Counted from the stretch's first letter, positions 9,448 through 18,716 are shown. The stretch is DNA of 64,000 nucleotides from Thermoflavifilum sp. (GCF_014961315.1 NZ_CP063141.1:1-64000); one strand, 5' to 3'. A program made the numbers and translations. Notes: generated from the letters alone by a model not told the origin.

Positions 9448-11029
9448 AACCCACATATCGCCAGCAGCAACGGTTTCACCCGGACAAAGAAACGGGGAAA
9501 ACAGGCTTTTTCCGGTTTTCTTAAAAGCCGAATCGCTCCGGTTCTTGATTGTCGGGGGCGGCAAGGTGGGATTAGAAAAACTTGGTGCGCTACTCGCTAA
9601 TGCGCCTCGCGCTCAGGTGAAACTGGTGGCCCCCCATATCTTGCCTGAAATCTATGCGTATGCAAATGCCAGCCATCGCCTGACGCTGATTGAAAGAGCG
9701 TTTGAAACCCATGATCTGGATGATATCGATATCCTCATCCTGGCTACGGAAGATCATCGACTGAATCAACAAATCCATGCACTGGCAAAAGCAAGGGGCA
9801 TACTCACCAATGTGGCCGACACACCCGAGTTGTGCGATTTTTATTTGAGTTCCATCGTACAAAAAGGTCAGTTAAAAATTGCTATCTCCACCAACGGCCT
9901 CTCTCCCACCATTGCCAAGCGCTTGCGGGAATGGTTTACCGAGGTCATACCCGATAATATCGATTCTCTTTTATATCGACTCCATGCGATCCGGGACCAG
10001 CTTAAGGGCGATTTTGCCTTTAAAGTTCAGCAACTCAATGCCCTGACGGCGGTATTCACGCCCCCATATCCGTCTGCCGATGGTCAGAAAAAAGCTGCAC
10101 AGATCGCCCCGCATGCACAACAATCACCGAAAAGCCAGTTGAAGATCACCGGCATATACCGATGGATCGCCCTTCTTGCTGCGCTGGGACTGATGGGCGC
10201 TGGATATGGATTGATATCCCGATTGCTGGCTATGCCCTGGCACGACTGGCTGGCTCAGCTGCCCGACCTGCTGGGGAAAAATTTTATCTGGTTCCTGGTG
10301 GGCGGCTTTCTGGCGAAATACATCGACGGCACGCTGGGACTGGGTTATGGTACCATCGGCACCACCTACTTGCTATCATTTGGCATTCCTCCCGCGCAGA
10401 TCAGCAAAACGATTCACATCTCAGAAATCTTCACCAGCGGCCTTTCCGGATGGATGCACTGGCATTATCGCAACGTAAACAAAAAACTTTTCCGGGCACT
10501 GGTATGGCCCGGATTGATAGGTGGCATTGGCGGGGCCATACTGATTACGCATTTGCAACATGGTTCCCTGCATATCGTCAGACCCCTGATCGCCCTGTAT
10601 ACCTTTTTTCTTGGGGCGAATATCTTGTTGAAAGGACTTCGTTTTCGCCGCAAGCGACAACGGAAAATGAAACGCGTGGGATTGCTGGGGATGATTGGAG
10701 GATTCCTGGATGCTGTCGCCGGAGGCGGTTGGGGTACACTGGTTACTTCTACGCTGATTGCCAGCGGCCGAAATCCGAAATATGTGGTGGGCAGTGTAAA
10801 TCTGGCTCGTTTTTATGTGGCACTGGCCGGGTCAGCAACTTTCCTGGTGTTGCTTGGACTTTCTCAATGGCAGGTATTGCTTGGACTGTTGATAGGCGGT
10901 GCGCTGGCATCACCGCTGGCCGCACGCACCACCCGCAGCCTGCCTACCCGTCAACTGCTGGTGATCTTAGGCATACTGGTGATGTTGCTGAGTGTGTGGA
11001 TCATGTACAAAACCTGGTGGATACATTAA
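9437..11029 (+). CDS. fusion of siroheme-synthase dehydrogenase domain (CysG-N/Met8-like) and TSUP membrane transporter
   Basis: 530 residues in two parts. Residues ~20-235 are a precorrin-2 dehydrogenase/ferrochelatase domain: LFPVFLKAESLRFLIVGGGK with VGLEKLGALL forms the NAD-binding fold, followed by ILATEDHRLNQ, NVADTPELCDFYLSSIV and ISTNGLSPTIAKRLREW. Residues ~260-530 are a TauE/SafE (TSUP) permease with about eight hydrophobic helices and the repeated signatures GTLGLGYGTIGTTYLLSFGI and GGFLDAVAGGGWGTLVTSTL. The first half turns precorrin-2 into siroheme; the second probably moves sulfate, sulfite or another sulfur anion across the inner membrane. It overlaps cobA by 11 nt. No frameshift or stop separates the halves, so the fusion looks real. 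Direction and substrate of transport are not determinable from sequence. Confidence 0.85.
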   Translation: MLSETHISPAATVSPGQRNGENRLFPVFLKAESLRFLIVGGGKVGLEKLGALLANAPRAQVKLVAPHILPEIYAYANASHRLTLIERAFETHDLDDIDILILATEDHRLNQQIHALAKARGILTNVADTPELCDFYLSSIVQKGQLKIAISTNGLSPTIAKRLREWFTEVIPDNIDSLLYRLHAIRDQLKGDFAFKVQQLNALTAVFTPPYPSADGQKKAAQIAPHAQQSPKSQLKITGIYRWIALLAALGLMGAGYGLISRLLAMPWHDWLAQLPDLLGKNFIWFLVGGFLAKYIDGTLGLGYGTIGTTYLLSFGIPPAQISKTIHISEIFTSGLSGWMHWHYRNVNKKLFRALVWPGLIGGIGGAILITHLQHGSLHIVRPLIALYTFFLGANILLKGLRFRRKRQRKMKRVGLLGMIGGFLDAVAGGGWGTLVTSTLIASGRNPKYVVGSVNLARFYVALAGSATFLVLLGLSQWQVLLGLLIGGALASPLAARTTRSLPTRQLLVILGILVMLLSVWIMYKTWWIH

Positions 11030-11043
11030 AAAACTTATGCAAG

Positions 11044-11781
11044 ATGAACAGATCGTGGACCGTTGAACGACTGGAACAATTGCAGCAATCATTCGCTGAT
11101 CCGCATGATGCGGAAGCTATTCTGCAAGCATTGCCTGCCTGGTTTCCCGAACAAACCCTCTGTTTTTCCAGCAGCCTGGGCTGGGAAGATCAGGTGATTA
11201 CCGATATGATCTGGAAACAGCAGCTGCCCATAGCCATCTTCACCCTCGACACGGGCAGGCTTTTCCCGGAAACCTACTCGCTGATGGAACGCCTGTTTGA
11301 ACACTACGGCAAGCGCATCCGCGTGTATTTCCCCGAGGCAGCCGATGTAGAGCAACTGGTGAATGAAAAAGGACCCAACTGTTTTTACGAATCGGTGGAA
11401 AACCGGAAGCTGTGTTGTTATATCCGCAAAGTAAAACCTCTCGCACGCGCCTTGCAGGGCATGCAGTGCTGGATCACCGGCATCCGTGCCGAACAATCGC
11501 CCGAACGCAGTCATCTGCCACAGGTGGAATGGGATGAAACCCATCAGGTGGTTAAAGTTCATCCGCTGCTACACTGGACGCTGGATGAGGTAAAAGCGTA
11601 TATCCGTGAGCATCATGTGCCTTACAACCCCCTGCATGATAAAGGATTTGTGAGCATTGGCTGCGCGCCCTGCACACGCGCCATCCGCCCCGGAGAAGAT
11701 TACCGGGCCGGACGATGGTGGTGGGAAGATCAGACCAAAAAAGAATGTGGCTTGCATATCGCGCCCACGGCTTCGGCATAA
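11044..11781 (+). CDS. cysH: adenylyl-sulfate (APS) reductase, 4Fe-4S type
   Basis: 245 residues from the ATG at 11044, which lies 14 nt after the previous stop; the frame is open much further upstream but that part is a shadow of the transporter. PAPS-reductase fold: FSSSLGWEDQVITDM, TLDTGRLFPETY. The cysteine pairs C124-C125 (KLCCYIRK) and C207/C210 (GCAPCTR) are the CC..CxxC set that binds a 4Fe-4S cluster in enzymes using APS directly, and the C-terminal catalytic cysteine C235 sits in KKECGLH. It reduces APS to sulfite and AMP using thioredoxin. No cysC (APS kinase) is present in the run, which fits the APS-type reading. Confidence 0.93.
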   Translation: MNRSWTVERLEQLQQSFADPHDAEAILQALPAWFPEQTLCFSSSLGWEDQVITDMIWKQQLPIAIFTLDTGRLFPETYSLMERLFEHYGKRIRVYFPEAADVEQLVNEKGPNCFYESVENRKLCCYIRKVKPLARALQGMQCWITGIRAEQSPERSHLPQVEWDETHQVVKVHPLLHWTLDEVKAYIREHHVPYNPLHDKGFVSIGCAPCTRAIRPGEDYRAGRWWWEDQTKKECGLHIAPTASA

Positions 11782-11816
11782 ATCATCATGGTAAAGAAAA
11801 AATGAAATATTCGTGT

Positions 11817-12731
11817 ATGAGCAAGGTTAAATATGATTTCGATTATCTGGATTATCTCGAATCAGAGGCTATCCATATCCTGCGTGAAGTGGCCGGGCAA
11901 TTTGAGCGGCCAGCCCTCTTGTTTTCCGGCGGTAAAGATTCCATTACCCTTGTACATTTAGCATTAAAAGCTTTCCGTCCCGGCAAATTTCCCTTTCCCC
12001 TGGTGCATATCGACACGGGACATAATTTCCCGGAAGTATTGCAATTCCGCGATGCACTGGTGAATCGAATCGAGGAAAGATTGATTGTGCGAAAGGTAGA
12101 GGATACCATCCAACAAAAAAATCTGGAACCGCCTAAAGGCAAGCTCGCAAGTCGGAACTTCTTGCAGGCCTATACCCTGCTCGATACCATAGAAGAATTT
12201 GAATTCGATGCCTGCATAGGCGGTGCACGTCGCGATGAAGAAAAGGCACGTGCCAAGGAGCGCATTTTTTCCGTGCGCAATGAATTCGGTGAATGGGATC
12301 CCCGCTTGCAACGCCCCGAACTGTGGAATATTTACAATGGCAAAATCCACAAGGGCGAAAATGTACGTGTATTTCCCATCAGTAACTGGACGGAGCTCGA
12401 TGTGTGGCACTACATCCTCCGGGAAAACATTCAATTACCGGCCATTTATTATGCCCATACCCGCAAATGCCTGGTATATGAAGGCCAGCTGGTGGCCGTT
12501 TCGCCGCATATCCAGATCGACCCGGATGATGTAATCGTGGAAAAATCCGTACGCTTCCGCACGGTAGGCGATATGAATTGCACGGCCGCTATTGAATCGC
12601 AGGCACATACTACCGAAGAAATCATCCAGGAAATTTTGCAATCGAAAATCAGTGAACGCGGAGCCACCAGAATTGATGATAAGTTCTCAGAAGCCGCCAT
12701 GGAAGACCGCAAAAAAGCGGGTTATTTTTAA
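11817..12731 (+). CDS. cysD: sulfate adenylyltransferase subunit 2
   Basis: 304 residues from the ATG at 11817, chosen because it aligns with the usual MSxYxLDYLDxLEaEaI opening; an in-frame ATG at 11802 would add five residues. Motifs: the PP-loop LLFSGGKDSITLVHLA, VHIDTGHNFPEVL, FDACIGGARRDEEKARAKER, and the C-terminal RTVGDMNCTAAIES. With CysN it makes APS from ATP and sulfate. The gene begins 35 nt after cysH and is followed at 18 nt by cysN. Length is normal for the family. Confidence 0.93.
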   Translation: MSKVKYDFDYLDYLESEAIHILREVAGQFERPALLFSGGKDSITLVHLALKAFRPGKFPFPLVHIDTGHNFPEVLQFRDALVNRIEERLIVRKVEDTIQQKNLEPPKGKLASRNFLQAYTLLDTIEEFEFDACIGGARRDEEKARAKERIFSVRNEFGEWDPRLQRPELWNIYNGKIHKGENVRVFPISNWTELDVWHYILRENIQLPAIYYAHTRKCLVYEGQLVAVSPHIQIDPDDVIVEKSVRFRTVGDMNCTAAIESQAHTTEEIIQEILQSKISERGATRIDDKFSEAAMEDRKKAGYF

Positions 12732-12749
12732 AAAATAAAAAATGTATGT

Positions 12750-13994
12750 ATGGATTTACTGCGATTTACGACATCGGGAAGTGTGGATGACGGCAAAAGC
12801 ACGCTGATCGGGCGTTTGCTATACGATAGCGAATCTATTTTTATCGATCAATTGCAGGCATTGCAACGGGCATCGAGGCATCGTGGCAATGAACAGCTCG
12901 ACCTGGCATTGATCACCGATGGCCTTCGTGCCGAACGCGAACAGGGTATTACCATCGACGTAGCTTATAAATATTTTTCCACACCGAAACGCAAATTCAT
13001 CATTGCCGATACACCCGGCCATATCCAGTATACCCGCAATATGATCACGGGTGCTTCTACGGCCAATCTGGCCATCATCCTGGTGGACGCCCGACAGGGT
13101 GTGGTAGAGCAAACCCTGCGTCATACCATCATTGCCACCATGTTGCAAATCCCGCATCTGGTGCTGTGCATCAATAAAATGGATCTGGTGGGCTATTCGG
13201 AAGATCGTTTTTATGAAATCGTACATCTCTATCAGGATGCCATTCGCAAATTGCAGGTGAAAGATGTGTACTACATCCCCATCAGTGCCCTGCATGGCGA
13301 TAATGTAGTGTACAAGTCAGACCGCATGCCCTGGTACACGGGCAAACCGTTGTTAACCTATCTGGAAGAAGTACCCGTTACACATGATATCAATCAAGCT
13401 ATCGCCCGTTTTCCGGTGCAATACGTTATTCGCCCGCAGGATGAAGCTTATCATGATTATCGGGGATATGCTGGAAAGATTATCAGTGGTGGATTTCATC
13501 AAGGACAGGCGGTGACAGTATGGCCATCGGGATTGCACAGTACCATTGAACGAATCGAATATGCACAACAACCGCTTTCCCATGCGCATGCTCCACAATC
13601 GGTGGTGATGCTGCTTAAAGATGAACTGGACATCAGTCGGGGTGATATGATCACGCCGGCAGATCAACCTCCTGTACTTACGCAAGACTTCACAGCCACT
13701 ATTTGCTGGATGGATAATGCGCCATTGAAAACAGGCGATAAACTGTTGCTACAACACGGTCCGGCGGTGGTGCGATGCATTATCAAGCATATTGAATACA
13801 AAATTGATATCAATACCTTTTCTCATCAGGATGCAGGTGGTAGCTTACAACTCAACGATGTGGCCCGGGTGCGGATTCGTACGGCCAAACCCGTAGCTGT
13901 TGACCCTTATACCGTAAACCGCGCCAATGGATCGGCCATCCTCATTCATGAAACCAGCTTCAATACCGTAGGCGCTTGCATGATTGAGGCCTGA
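12750..13994 (+). CDS. cysN: sulfate adenylyltransferase subunit 1 (GTPase)
   Basis: 414 residues. GTPase motifs: G1 GSVDDGKSTLIGRLLYDS, effector region REQGITIDVAYKYF, G3 IADTPGHIQYTRNM, G4 CINKMDLVGY. EF-Tu-like domains II and III follow. GTP hydrolysis by CysN drives APS formation by CysD. The length shows it stands alone, without the APS kinase (CysC) domain fused in many bacteria, in line with direct APS reduction by the CysH here. Last gene of the sulfur operon; a terminator-like hairpin begins 36 nt after the stop. Confidence 0.93.
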   Translation: MDLLRFTTSGSVDDGKSTLIGRLLYDSESIFIDQLQALQRASRHRGNEQLDLALITDGLRAEREQGITIDVAYKYFSTPKRKFIIADTPGHIQYTRNMITGASTANLAIILVDARQGVVEQTLRHTIIATMLQIPHLVLCINKMDLVGYSEDRFYEIVHLYQDAIRKLQVKDVYYIPISALHGDNVVYKSDRMPWYTGKPLLTYLEEVPVTHDINQAIARFPVQYVIRPQDEAYHDYRGYAGKIISGGFHQGQAVTVWPSGLHSTIERIEYAQQPLSHAHAPQSVVMLLKDELDISRGDMITPADQPPVLTQDFTATICWMDNAPLKTGDKLLLQHGPAVVRCIIKHIEYKIDINTFSHQDAGGSLQLNDVARVRIRTAKPVAVDPYTVNRANGSAILIHETSFNTVGACMIEA

Positions 13995-14029
13995 TTATAC
14001 GCACTTCACTTTTTTTGCTGATCTCCTCC

Positions 14030-14065
14030 GCAACAGGCATACACCTATGTGGTGCAGCCTGTTGC
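14030..14065. terminator. terminator-like hairpin after the sulfur operon
   Basis: A perfect 9-bp stem GCAACAGGC (14030-14038) / GCCTGTTGC (14057-14065) encloses a second inner CACC/GGTG stem. Position right after cysN supports termination. The following U-run is weak (TTCCGTTTAT). Confidence 0.55.
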
Positions 14066-14084
14066 TTCCGTTTATCAAAAAAAC

Positions 14085-14116
14085 TTGACAGCTTGAAGGT
14101 TAAACTCATAATTTAG
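14085..14116 (+). promoter_or_regulatory. candidate promoter of the S10 peptidase gene
   Basis: TTGACA at 14085-14090, followed after 16 nt by CATAAT (14107-14112); the string TAATTTAG at 14109-14116 is also one mismatch from TAnnTTTG. It is compatible with either promoter model, 55 nt upstream of the start codon. Confidence 0.4.
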
Positions 14117-14171
14117 CCAGCTGGAGTATCAGGACCATTGCTTATCTGTTTCACCTAAAAATATACACACC

Positions 14172-15746
14172 ATGAACAAACGTCTAAACCTGCTCATCAT
14201 TGTGGTATGTTTTCAGCTGGGCATGCTGGCCATGCATTTCCAGACACAGGCTCAGGAACGCCGGGGACCGCAACCTCCTGCAACCGAAAATGCAGGTCAG
14301 CAGAAAGACAAACTTCCGCCTGCACAACCAGACGTAACCACCACGGGTAGTGTAACCGTCGAAGGTCAGCGAATTGACTATCAGGCTGTGGCCGGCACCA
14401 TTCCCTTGCTGGATGAAAATGAACAGGACACAACGGCACGTATGTTTTATGTAGCCTACTTCAAGCAGGGAGTCAGTGATGTTTCGACCCGCCCGCTTAC
14501 GTTTCTGTACAATGGCGGACCCGGATCAGCCACCATCTGGCTACACATGGGCGCTTTCGGGCCGCGGCGCGTGGTTATCGACAGCACCATACACATGCAT
14601 GGAGCTCCGTATGAACTCGTGAATAATGATTATAGCCTTTTAGACGCCACTGATCTGGTTTTTGTGGATGCACCCGGAACAGGTTTCAGCAGGGTAATGC
14701 CCGGGAAGGAAAAGGATTATTATGGCGTTGATCAGGATGGAAGGGCCTTCAGCCAGTTTATCATGCGTTTCATCACCAAATACGGCCGATGGAACAGTCC
14801 GAAATTTCTGTTTGGCGAAAGCTACGGCACCACCCGATCGGCTGTGCTTTCAAGCATGTTGCAAAACATGTATGATATTGATTTGAACGGTGTGATATTG
14901 CTTTCGCAAATCCTGAGCTTCGATAATTCCATCGATGGTCCCTCACGCAATCCGGGTAACGATATGCCCTATATTCTGGGCCTACCCACATTTGCAGCTA
15001 CAGCATGGTATCATCATCAGCTTCCCAAGAACCATCCCGACCTGGAAGCTTTCATTCGTGAAGTTGAAAATTTTGCTACAGGTGCCTACGCACAGGCCCT
15101 CATGAAAGGTGCTACACTCGACCCCAATACCTTTAACCAGATTGCCGAACAACTGCACCAATACACCGGACTGGATGTAGATTATATCAAAAAAGCTAAC
15201 CTGCGCGTCGATGGCGGCGAATTTGAACAACAACTGCTCAACAAACAGGGGCTCACAACCGGCAGACTGGATACCCGATTCTCGGGCCCTTCACTGGACA
15301 TCCTCAGCCAGCGTGCTAACTATGATCCCCAGTCAGAAGCGATCAGCGGTGCTTATGTATCGCTTTTCAACGATTATGTGCGCAAGGTGCTGAAATATGG
15401 CCAGAACATGGATTATCATCCCACCATCTACGGTCGCATGCAGTGGGACTGGACACATGGAGGTTCAAGAATGGGCGTGAATGTAATGAATGATCTGGCA
15501 ACTGCTATGAAAAAGAACCCAACGTTGAAAGTTTTGCTCAACGCTGGCTATTATGACCTGGCAACGCCCTTCTATGAAGGAGTCTATGAATTGCAACACC
15601 TGCCTATTCCGAACGATTTGCAGAAAAATATTGCATATGCTTTCTACGAATCCGGGCACATGGTGTATTTGCACGTACCTTCACTCAAGCAATTACACGA
15701 TCGCACCAAGCAATTTATTGAATCGTGCTATACACCCGCACATTGA
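14172..15746 (+). CDS. secreted S10 family serine carboxypeptidase
   Basis: 524 residues with an N-terminal signal peptide (hydrophobic run LLIIVVCFQLGMLAM, cleavage near TQAQ) and a Pro/Gln-rich linker of ~40 residues. Alpha/beta-hydrolase peptidase motifs: oxyanion block FLYNGGPGSATIWLHMGAFG, VDAPGTGFSRV, nucleophile S217 in FLFGESYGTTR, D462 in NAGYYDLATPF, H496 in YESGHMVYL. It removes C-terminal residues from peptides in the periplasm or outside the cell. It is a single gene between two hairpins, with its own promoter candidate. Length and triad are intact. Confidence 0.9.
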   Translation: MNKRLNLLIIVVCFQLGMLAMHFQTQAQERRGPQPPATENAGQQKDKLPPAQPDVTTTGSVTVEGQRIDYQAVAGTIPLLDENEQDTTARMFYVAYFKQGVSDVSTRPLTFLYNGGPGSATIWLHMGAFGPRRVVIDSTIHMHGAPYELVNNDYSLLDATDLVFVDAPGTGFSRVMPGKEKDYYGVDQDGRAFSQFIMRFITKYGRWNSPKFLFGESYGTTRSAVLSSMLQNMYDIDLNGVILLSQILSFDNSIDGPSRNPGNDMPYILGLPTFAATAWYHHQLPKNHPDLEAFIREVENFATGAYAQALMKGATLDPNTFNQIAEQLHQYTGLDVDYIKKANLRVDGGEFEQQLLNKQGLTTGRLDTRFSGPSLDILSQRANYDPQSEAISGAYVSLFNDYVRKVLKYGQNMDYHPTIYGRMQWDWTHGGSRMGVNVMNDLATAMKKNPTLKVLLNAGYYDLATPFYEGVYELQHLPIPNDLQKNIAYAFYESGHMVYLHVPSLKQLHDRTKQFIESCYTPAH

Positions 15747-15772
15747 TATCTCACATGATGTCCATCTTCCGG

Positions 15773-15803
15773 CAACAGGATCAACGTACAGATGATCCTG
15801 TTG
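15773..15803 (+). terminator. terminator hairpin after the S10 peptidase gene
   Basis: A perfect 11-bp stem CAACAGGATCA / TGATCCTGTTG with a 9-nt loop, followed by TTGTATTAC, starting 26 nt after the stop codon. Its stem shares the CAACAGG/CCTGTTG core with the hairpin after cysN. Confidence 0.7.
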
Positions 15804-15961
15804 TTGTATTACACATCAGAGAAAAGCAACAAAAGATAGGAAGATACCATTTCTATTTACGTGCTTGAAAATGCAAAAACCGATATCCATAAGCTGGTAC
15901 AGGAAGAATTGAACAAACACGCAGATGATTGGTAAGATATAACCAGATGCTGATGGGACAA

Positions 15962-16429
15962 TTAACTTACAGGATCCACATCAGGAATAATGCGTACACT
16001 TCTGTAATCGGCATTTTGTTGCAAGTTTGTACAACAGGATAGCACATGTTCTTTGTAAACCTGCAAACGGTTCGAGTGGCGCGGTAATCGAATGAGTATT
16101 TCCTGAAGATATTCATTACGAATCCGACTCACCGGAGGTGTGGCCGGACCGGTAACGAACGGATAAGACATGGTCGACTCAGCAGCAAATAGGTCGGAAA
16201 GACGCTGTGCAAGCGCATGTGCAGCTGCTGTTACTTTTTCCTGTCGCGTATGCTTGAGGGTAATTTTCATCAGGCGTACAAACGGCGGATAAGCAAATTG
16301 TTCGCGAGCTTCGATTTCCATCTGGAAAAAAGCTACATAATCATGTGCCATCACCTGTGCTAAGCACGGGATGACGAAGCTGATATGCCTGTATGACAAC
16401 AAGCCCTTTTTCACCTTTGCGTCCCGCAC
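15962..16429 (-). CDS. priA: PriA, C-terminal fragment in shifted frame
   Basis: Real PriA sequence begins near AQVMAHDYVAFFQMEIEARE and runs through YPPFVRLMKITLKH to the stop; the ~30 residues before it in this frame are shadow. It is the C-terminal domain that packs on the helicase core. It has no start signal of its own. Confidence 0.75.
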   Translation of the reverse strand: MRDAKVKKGLLSYRHISFVIPCLAQVMAHDYVAFFQMEIEAREQFAYPPFVRLMKITLKHTRQEKVTAAAHALAQRLSDLFAAESTMSYPFVTGPATPPVSRIRNEYLQEILIRLPRHSNRLQVYKEHVLSCCTNLQQNADYRSVRIIPDVDPVS

Positions 16430-18449
16430 GACCGCTCACCTGTTCCATGAGCTGAAAGGCCCGTTCATTGACCCGAAAATCTGGATAATTCAACAAGCTA
16501 TCTGCCAGCAAGATGCCGACCAACCCCACCGAATCAAAATCCAATCCTTTTACTACCATTTGCGTACCCACCAGAATATCAATACCGCGTTGCTCAAAAC
16601 GGGTAATCAACTGATGATAGCTGTCTTTCCTGCGCATGGTATCCAGATCCATCCGCGCGATGCTGGCTTCAGGAAAAAGGATGTGCAATTCGTCTTCTAT
16701 TCGTTCGGTTCCAAAGCTTTTATGAATCATCGCATGGCTGCCGCAAGCCTGGCATTGCGCAACAGGAGGATATGTTCTTCCGCAATAATGACAAACCAGC
16801 TGATGCACCGATTTATGATAGGTTAATGCCACATCGCATTGTGTGCAATGAGGCACCCAGCCGCATATCTGACAAATTTGCGATGGAGCATATCCTCTTC
16901 GATTTTGAAATAAAATCACCTGTTTTTGTTGCTGCAGGGTGCGTCGGATAGCATCTTCAAGAAGCGGGGTGATGTGTCGTTCACTGCGCTGATGCGGAGC
17001 TATGGTGCGCATATCGGCCAGCATCATATCCGGCAAAGCCATTTGCCCGTATCTTTCTTTTAACATCACATATCCATATTTGCCCTGCATAGCCTGATAA
17101 TAAGTTTCTACGGCGGGCGTGGCAGATCCAAGAATTACACGGGCATTGAGCAGATGAGCATAATAAATAGCTGCATCCCTTGCATGATAACGAGGAGCAG
17201 GATCCTGCTGTTTGAATGAGGCATCATGTTCTTCATCCACAATAATCAAGGATAATTTGCAAAAAGGCAACCATAAAGCTGAACGCGAACCCACGATTAC
17301 CTGCAGACTTCCTTCCCGCACTTTATTCCACATCTCCACCCGTTCATTATGACTTAACCTGGAATGATATACGCCCACCTGATTGCCAAGATATTGTTGC
17401 AAACGACGAATCATTTGTGCGGTTAATGCAATCTCGGGGAGTAAGTACAGCACCTGTTCTCCTCTGGCTATCGCTTCCCGTATCAACGATACATAAATCA
17501 GCGTTTTACCACTCGACGTAACACCATGCAGCAACACCACAAGTTTCTCGCGCATCCATTCGCGAATCTTTTGCACGCATTCCTGTTGCGATTGACTGAG
17601 GTGAAGTTGCTGCAGGGCACCGTCATAAGTGAATACGATTCTGTCGATCGTTTGCTTGACTTCCTGAAAAATGCCTTTATCCACCAATGCTTTTAATTGT
17701 GCATGGCTGCTTCCCGTTTGTTCCAGTAAATCTTTTTTCCGAACCCATCTTTGCTTTTGCCTGAGTTCGTAAAATTTCATCAACAATTGCAACTGCCTGG
17801 GAGCTTTTTCAAGCTGGTCGAACAATTGATGCAAAGCCTGTTCCTCGGCATAAGCGGGCGACAAAAGGATATAGGTTTCCAGTTTAGGACGATAGGATTC
17901 ACGAATAGATTCGTATGCCATACAGATGTGTTGATCAATCAACGACTTCACCACTGCTTGAGCCGAGGTGATGGAGCTGTCGCCAAGCAATTGCTGTACT
18001 TCTGCAAGCGTTAATTCCTGTTTCACCGCGAGTGCTTCCACAACAAGATAGGCTTCGTCTGTCAGCTGTGCGGCGAGCGATGCAAGCGACGCATCATTTG
18101 CGAATGCAGCATCGAGAAGAATAAGGGTTTCACTGCTGAGTTTCAAATGCGCCGGCATGGCTATGTTCATCACTTCGCCTTCTGTACAGGCATAATATTG
18201 AGCCACCCATTCCCAGAACTGGAGTTGATGCGGCCACACTACAGGATAGTCGTCCAGTCTGGATAGAATAGGCTTTACGGTATAAGCTGTGGGTGGTTGA
18301 TCGTGAATGCGTTTGATGATTGCAGCATATTTGCGGCGTTTACCGAATTGCACCACCACGCGCATGCCCGGTTGCAGCTCCATACCTTCGGGAATCTGAT
18401 AAGTATAAAGTTTAGGCAGGGCGAGTGGTAAGATCACATCGGCAAACAT
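16341..18449 (-). CDS. priA: PriA, N-terminal fragment with helicase and zinc motifs
   Basis: 702 residues up to the frameshift. It opens MFADVILPLALPKLYTYQIP (3' DNA-end binding domain), then Walker A LHGVTSSGKTLIYVSLI, DEEHDASFKQQ (DEAH box), GSATPAVET, the eight-cysteine zinc region CQICGWVPHCTQCDVALTYH to CQACGSH, and the helicase motif VSGRAGRKGEKGLVVIQAYQ. The last ~10 residues are out of frame. Confidence 0.85.
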   Translation of the reverse strand: MFADVILPLALPKLYTYQIPEGMELQPGMRVVVQFGKRRKYAAIIKRIHDQPPTAYTVKPILSRLDDYPVVWPHQLQFWEWVAQYYACTEGEVMNIAMPAHLKLSSETLILLDAAFANDASLASLAAQLTDEAYLVVEALAVKQELTLAEVQQLLGDSSITSAQAVVKSLIDQHICMAYESIRESYRPKLETYILLSPAYAEEQALHQLFDQLEKAPRQLQLLMKFYELRQKQRWVRKKDLLEQTGSSHAQLKALVDKGIFQEVKQTIDRIVFTYDGALQQLHLSQSQQECVQKIREWMREKLVVLLHGVTSSGKTLIYVSLIREAIARGEQVLYLLPEIALTAQMIRRLQQYLGNQVGVYHSRLSHNERVEMWNKVREGSLQVIVGSRSALWLPFCKLSLIIVDEEHDASFKQQDPAPRYHARDAAIYYAHLLNARVILGSATPAVETYYQAMQGKYGYVMLKERYGQMALPDMMLADMRTIAPHQRSERHITPLLEDAIRRTLQQQKQVILFQNRRGYAPSQICQICGWVPHCTQCDVALTYHKSVHQLVCHYCGRTYPPVAQCQACGSHAMIHKSFGTERIEDELHILFPEASIARMDLDTMRRKDSYHQLITRFEQRGIDILVGTQMVVKGLDFDSVGLVGILLADSLLNYPDFRVNERAFQLMEQVSGRAGRKGEKGLVVIQAYQLRHPVLSTGDGT

Positions 18450-18641
18450 GACTTAAAGTTAAAGCAAATCTCCAGCCCGTATCACAGCAAATTTTCGCGA
18501 TGATGCATCTTTTAAATGCAAAACATATCCATGTTCCTTCACATGAAAACAGATTTTTGATATGCGTAAACAGCGAAAAAATTATTGTGCGAGCATGAAC
18601 ACACAGCCACTGAACACCATAGAATCGAAGCGGGAATTGAG

Positions 18642-18716
18642 TGGGAGCTATTGGAGTCGAACCAATGACCCTCTGCTTGTAAGGCAGATGCTCTAAACCA
18701 ACTGAGCTAAGCTCCC
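18642..18716 (-). tRNA. tRNA-Val (anticodon TAC)
   Basis: 75-nt cloverleaf on the minus strand. The acceptor stem GGGAGCT pairs with AGCTCCC plus discriminator A. The D arm contains AGCTCAGTTGGTTTAGAGC. The anticodon stem CTGCC/GGCAG encloses loop TTACAA with anticodon TAC, which reads GTA valine codons. The T arm contains GGTTCGACTCC. CCA is not encoded. Confidence 0.95.

Larger units (their letters stand above)
15962..18449 (-). pseudogene. priA: primosomal replication protein N' (PriA helicase), split by a single-base frameshift
   Basis: PriA reloads the replicative helicase at stalled forks. The locus is 2488 bases, which is one base too many for an intact ~828-residue PriA, the normal family length. 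The upstream frame (18449 to 16341) runs through the helicase and zinc parts, then leaves the family alignment at HPVLSTGDGT and stops. The expected continuation AQVMAHDYVAFFQMEIEARE is present in the next frame, ending at 15962. One extra base within TAAG at about 16361-16364 explains the break. PriA is usually important for viability, so a sequencing error or a very recent mutation is more likely than old decay. Its own promoter is not evident. Confidence 0.85.

Noticed and set aside
10162-11043. Long upstream extension of the cysH frame
   Set aside because: It overlaps the transporter gene out of frame and has no family similarity; the ATG at 11044 gives the normal CysH length.
15840-15935. 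Short open stretch reading ISIYVLENAKTDIHKLVQEE up to a TAA at 15935
   Set aside because: It looks protein-like but has no ATG, only a GTG at 15861, and is too short to call; it may be a relic of a decayed gene.
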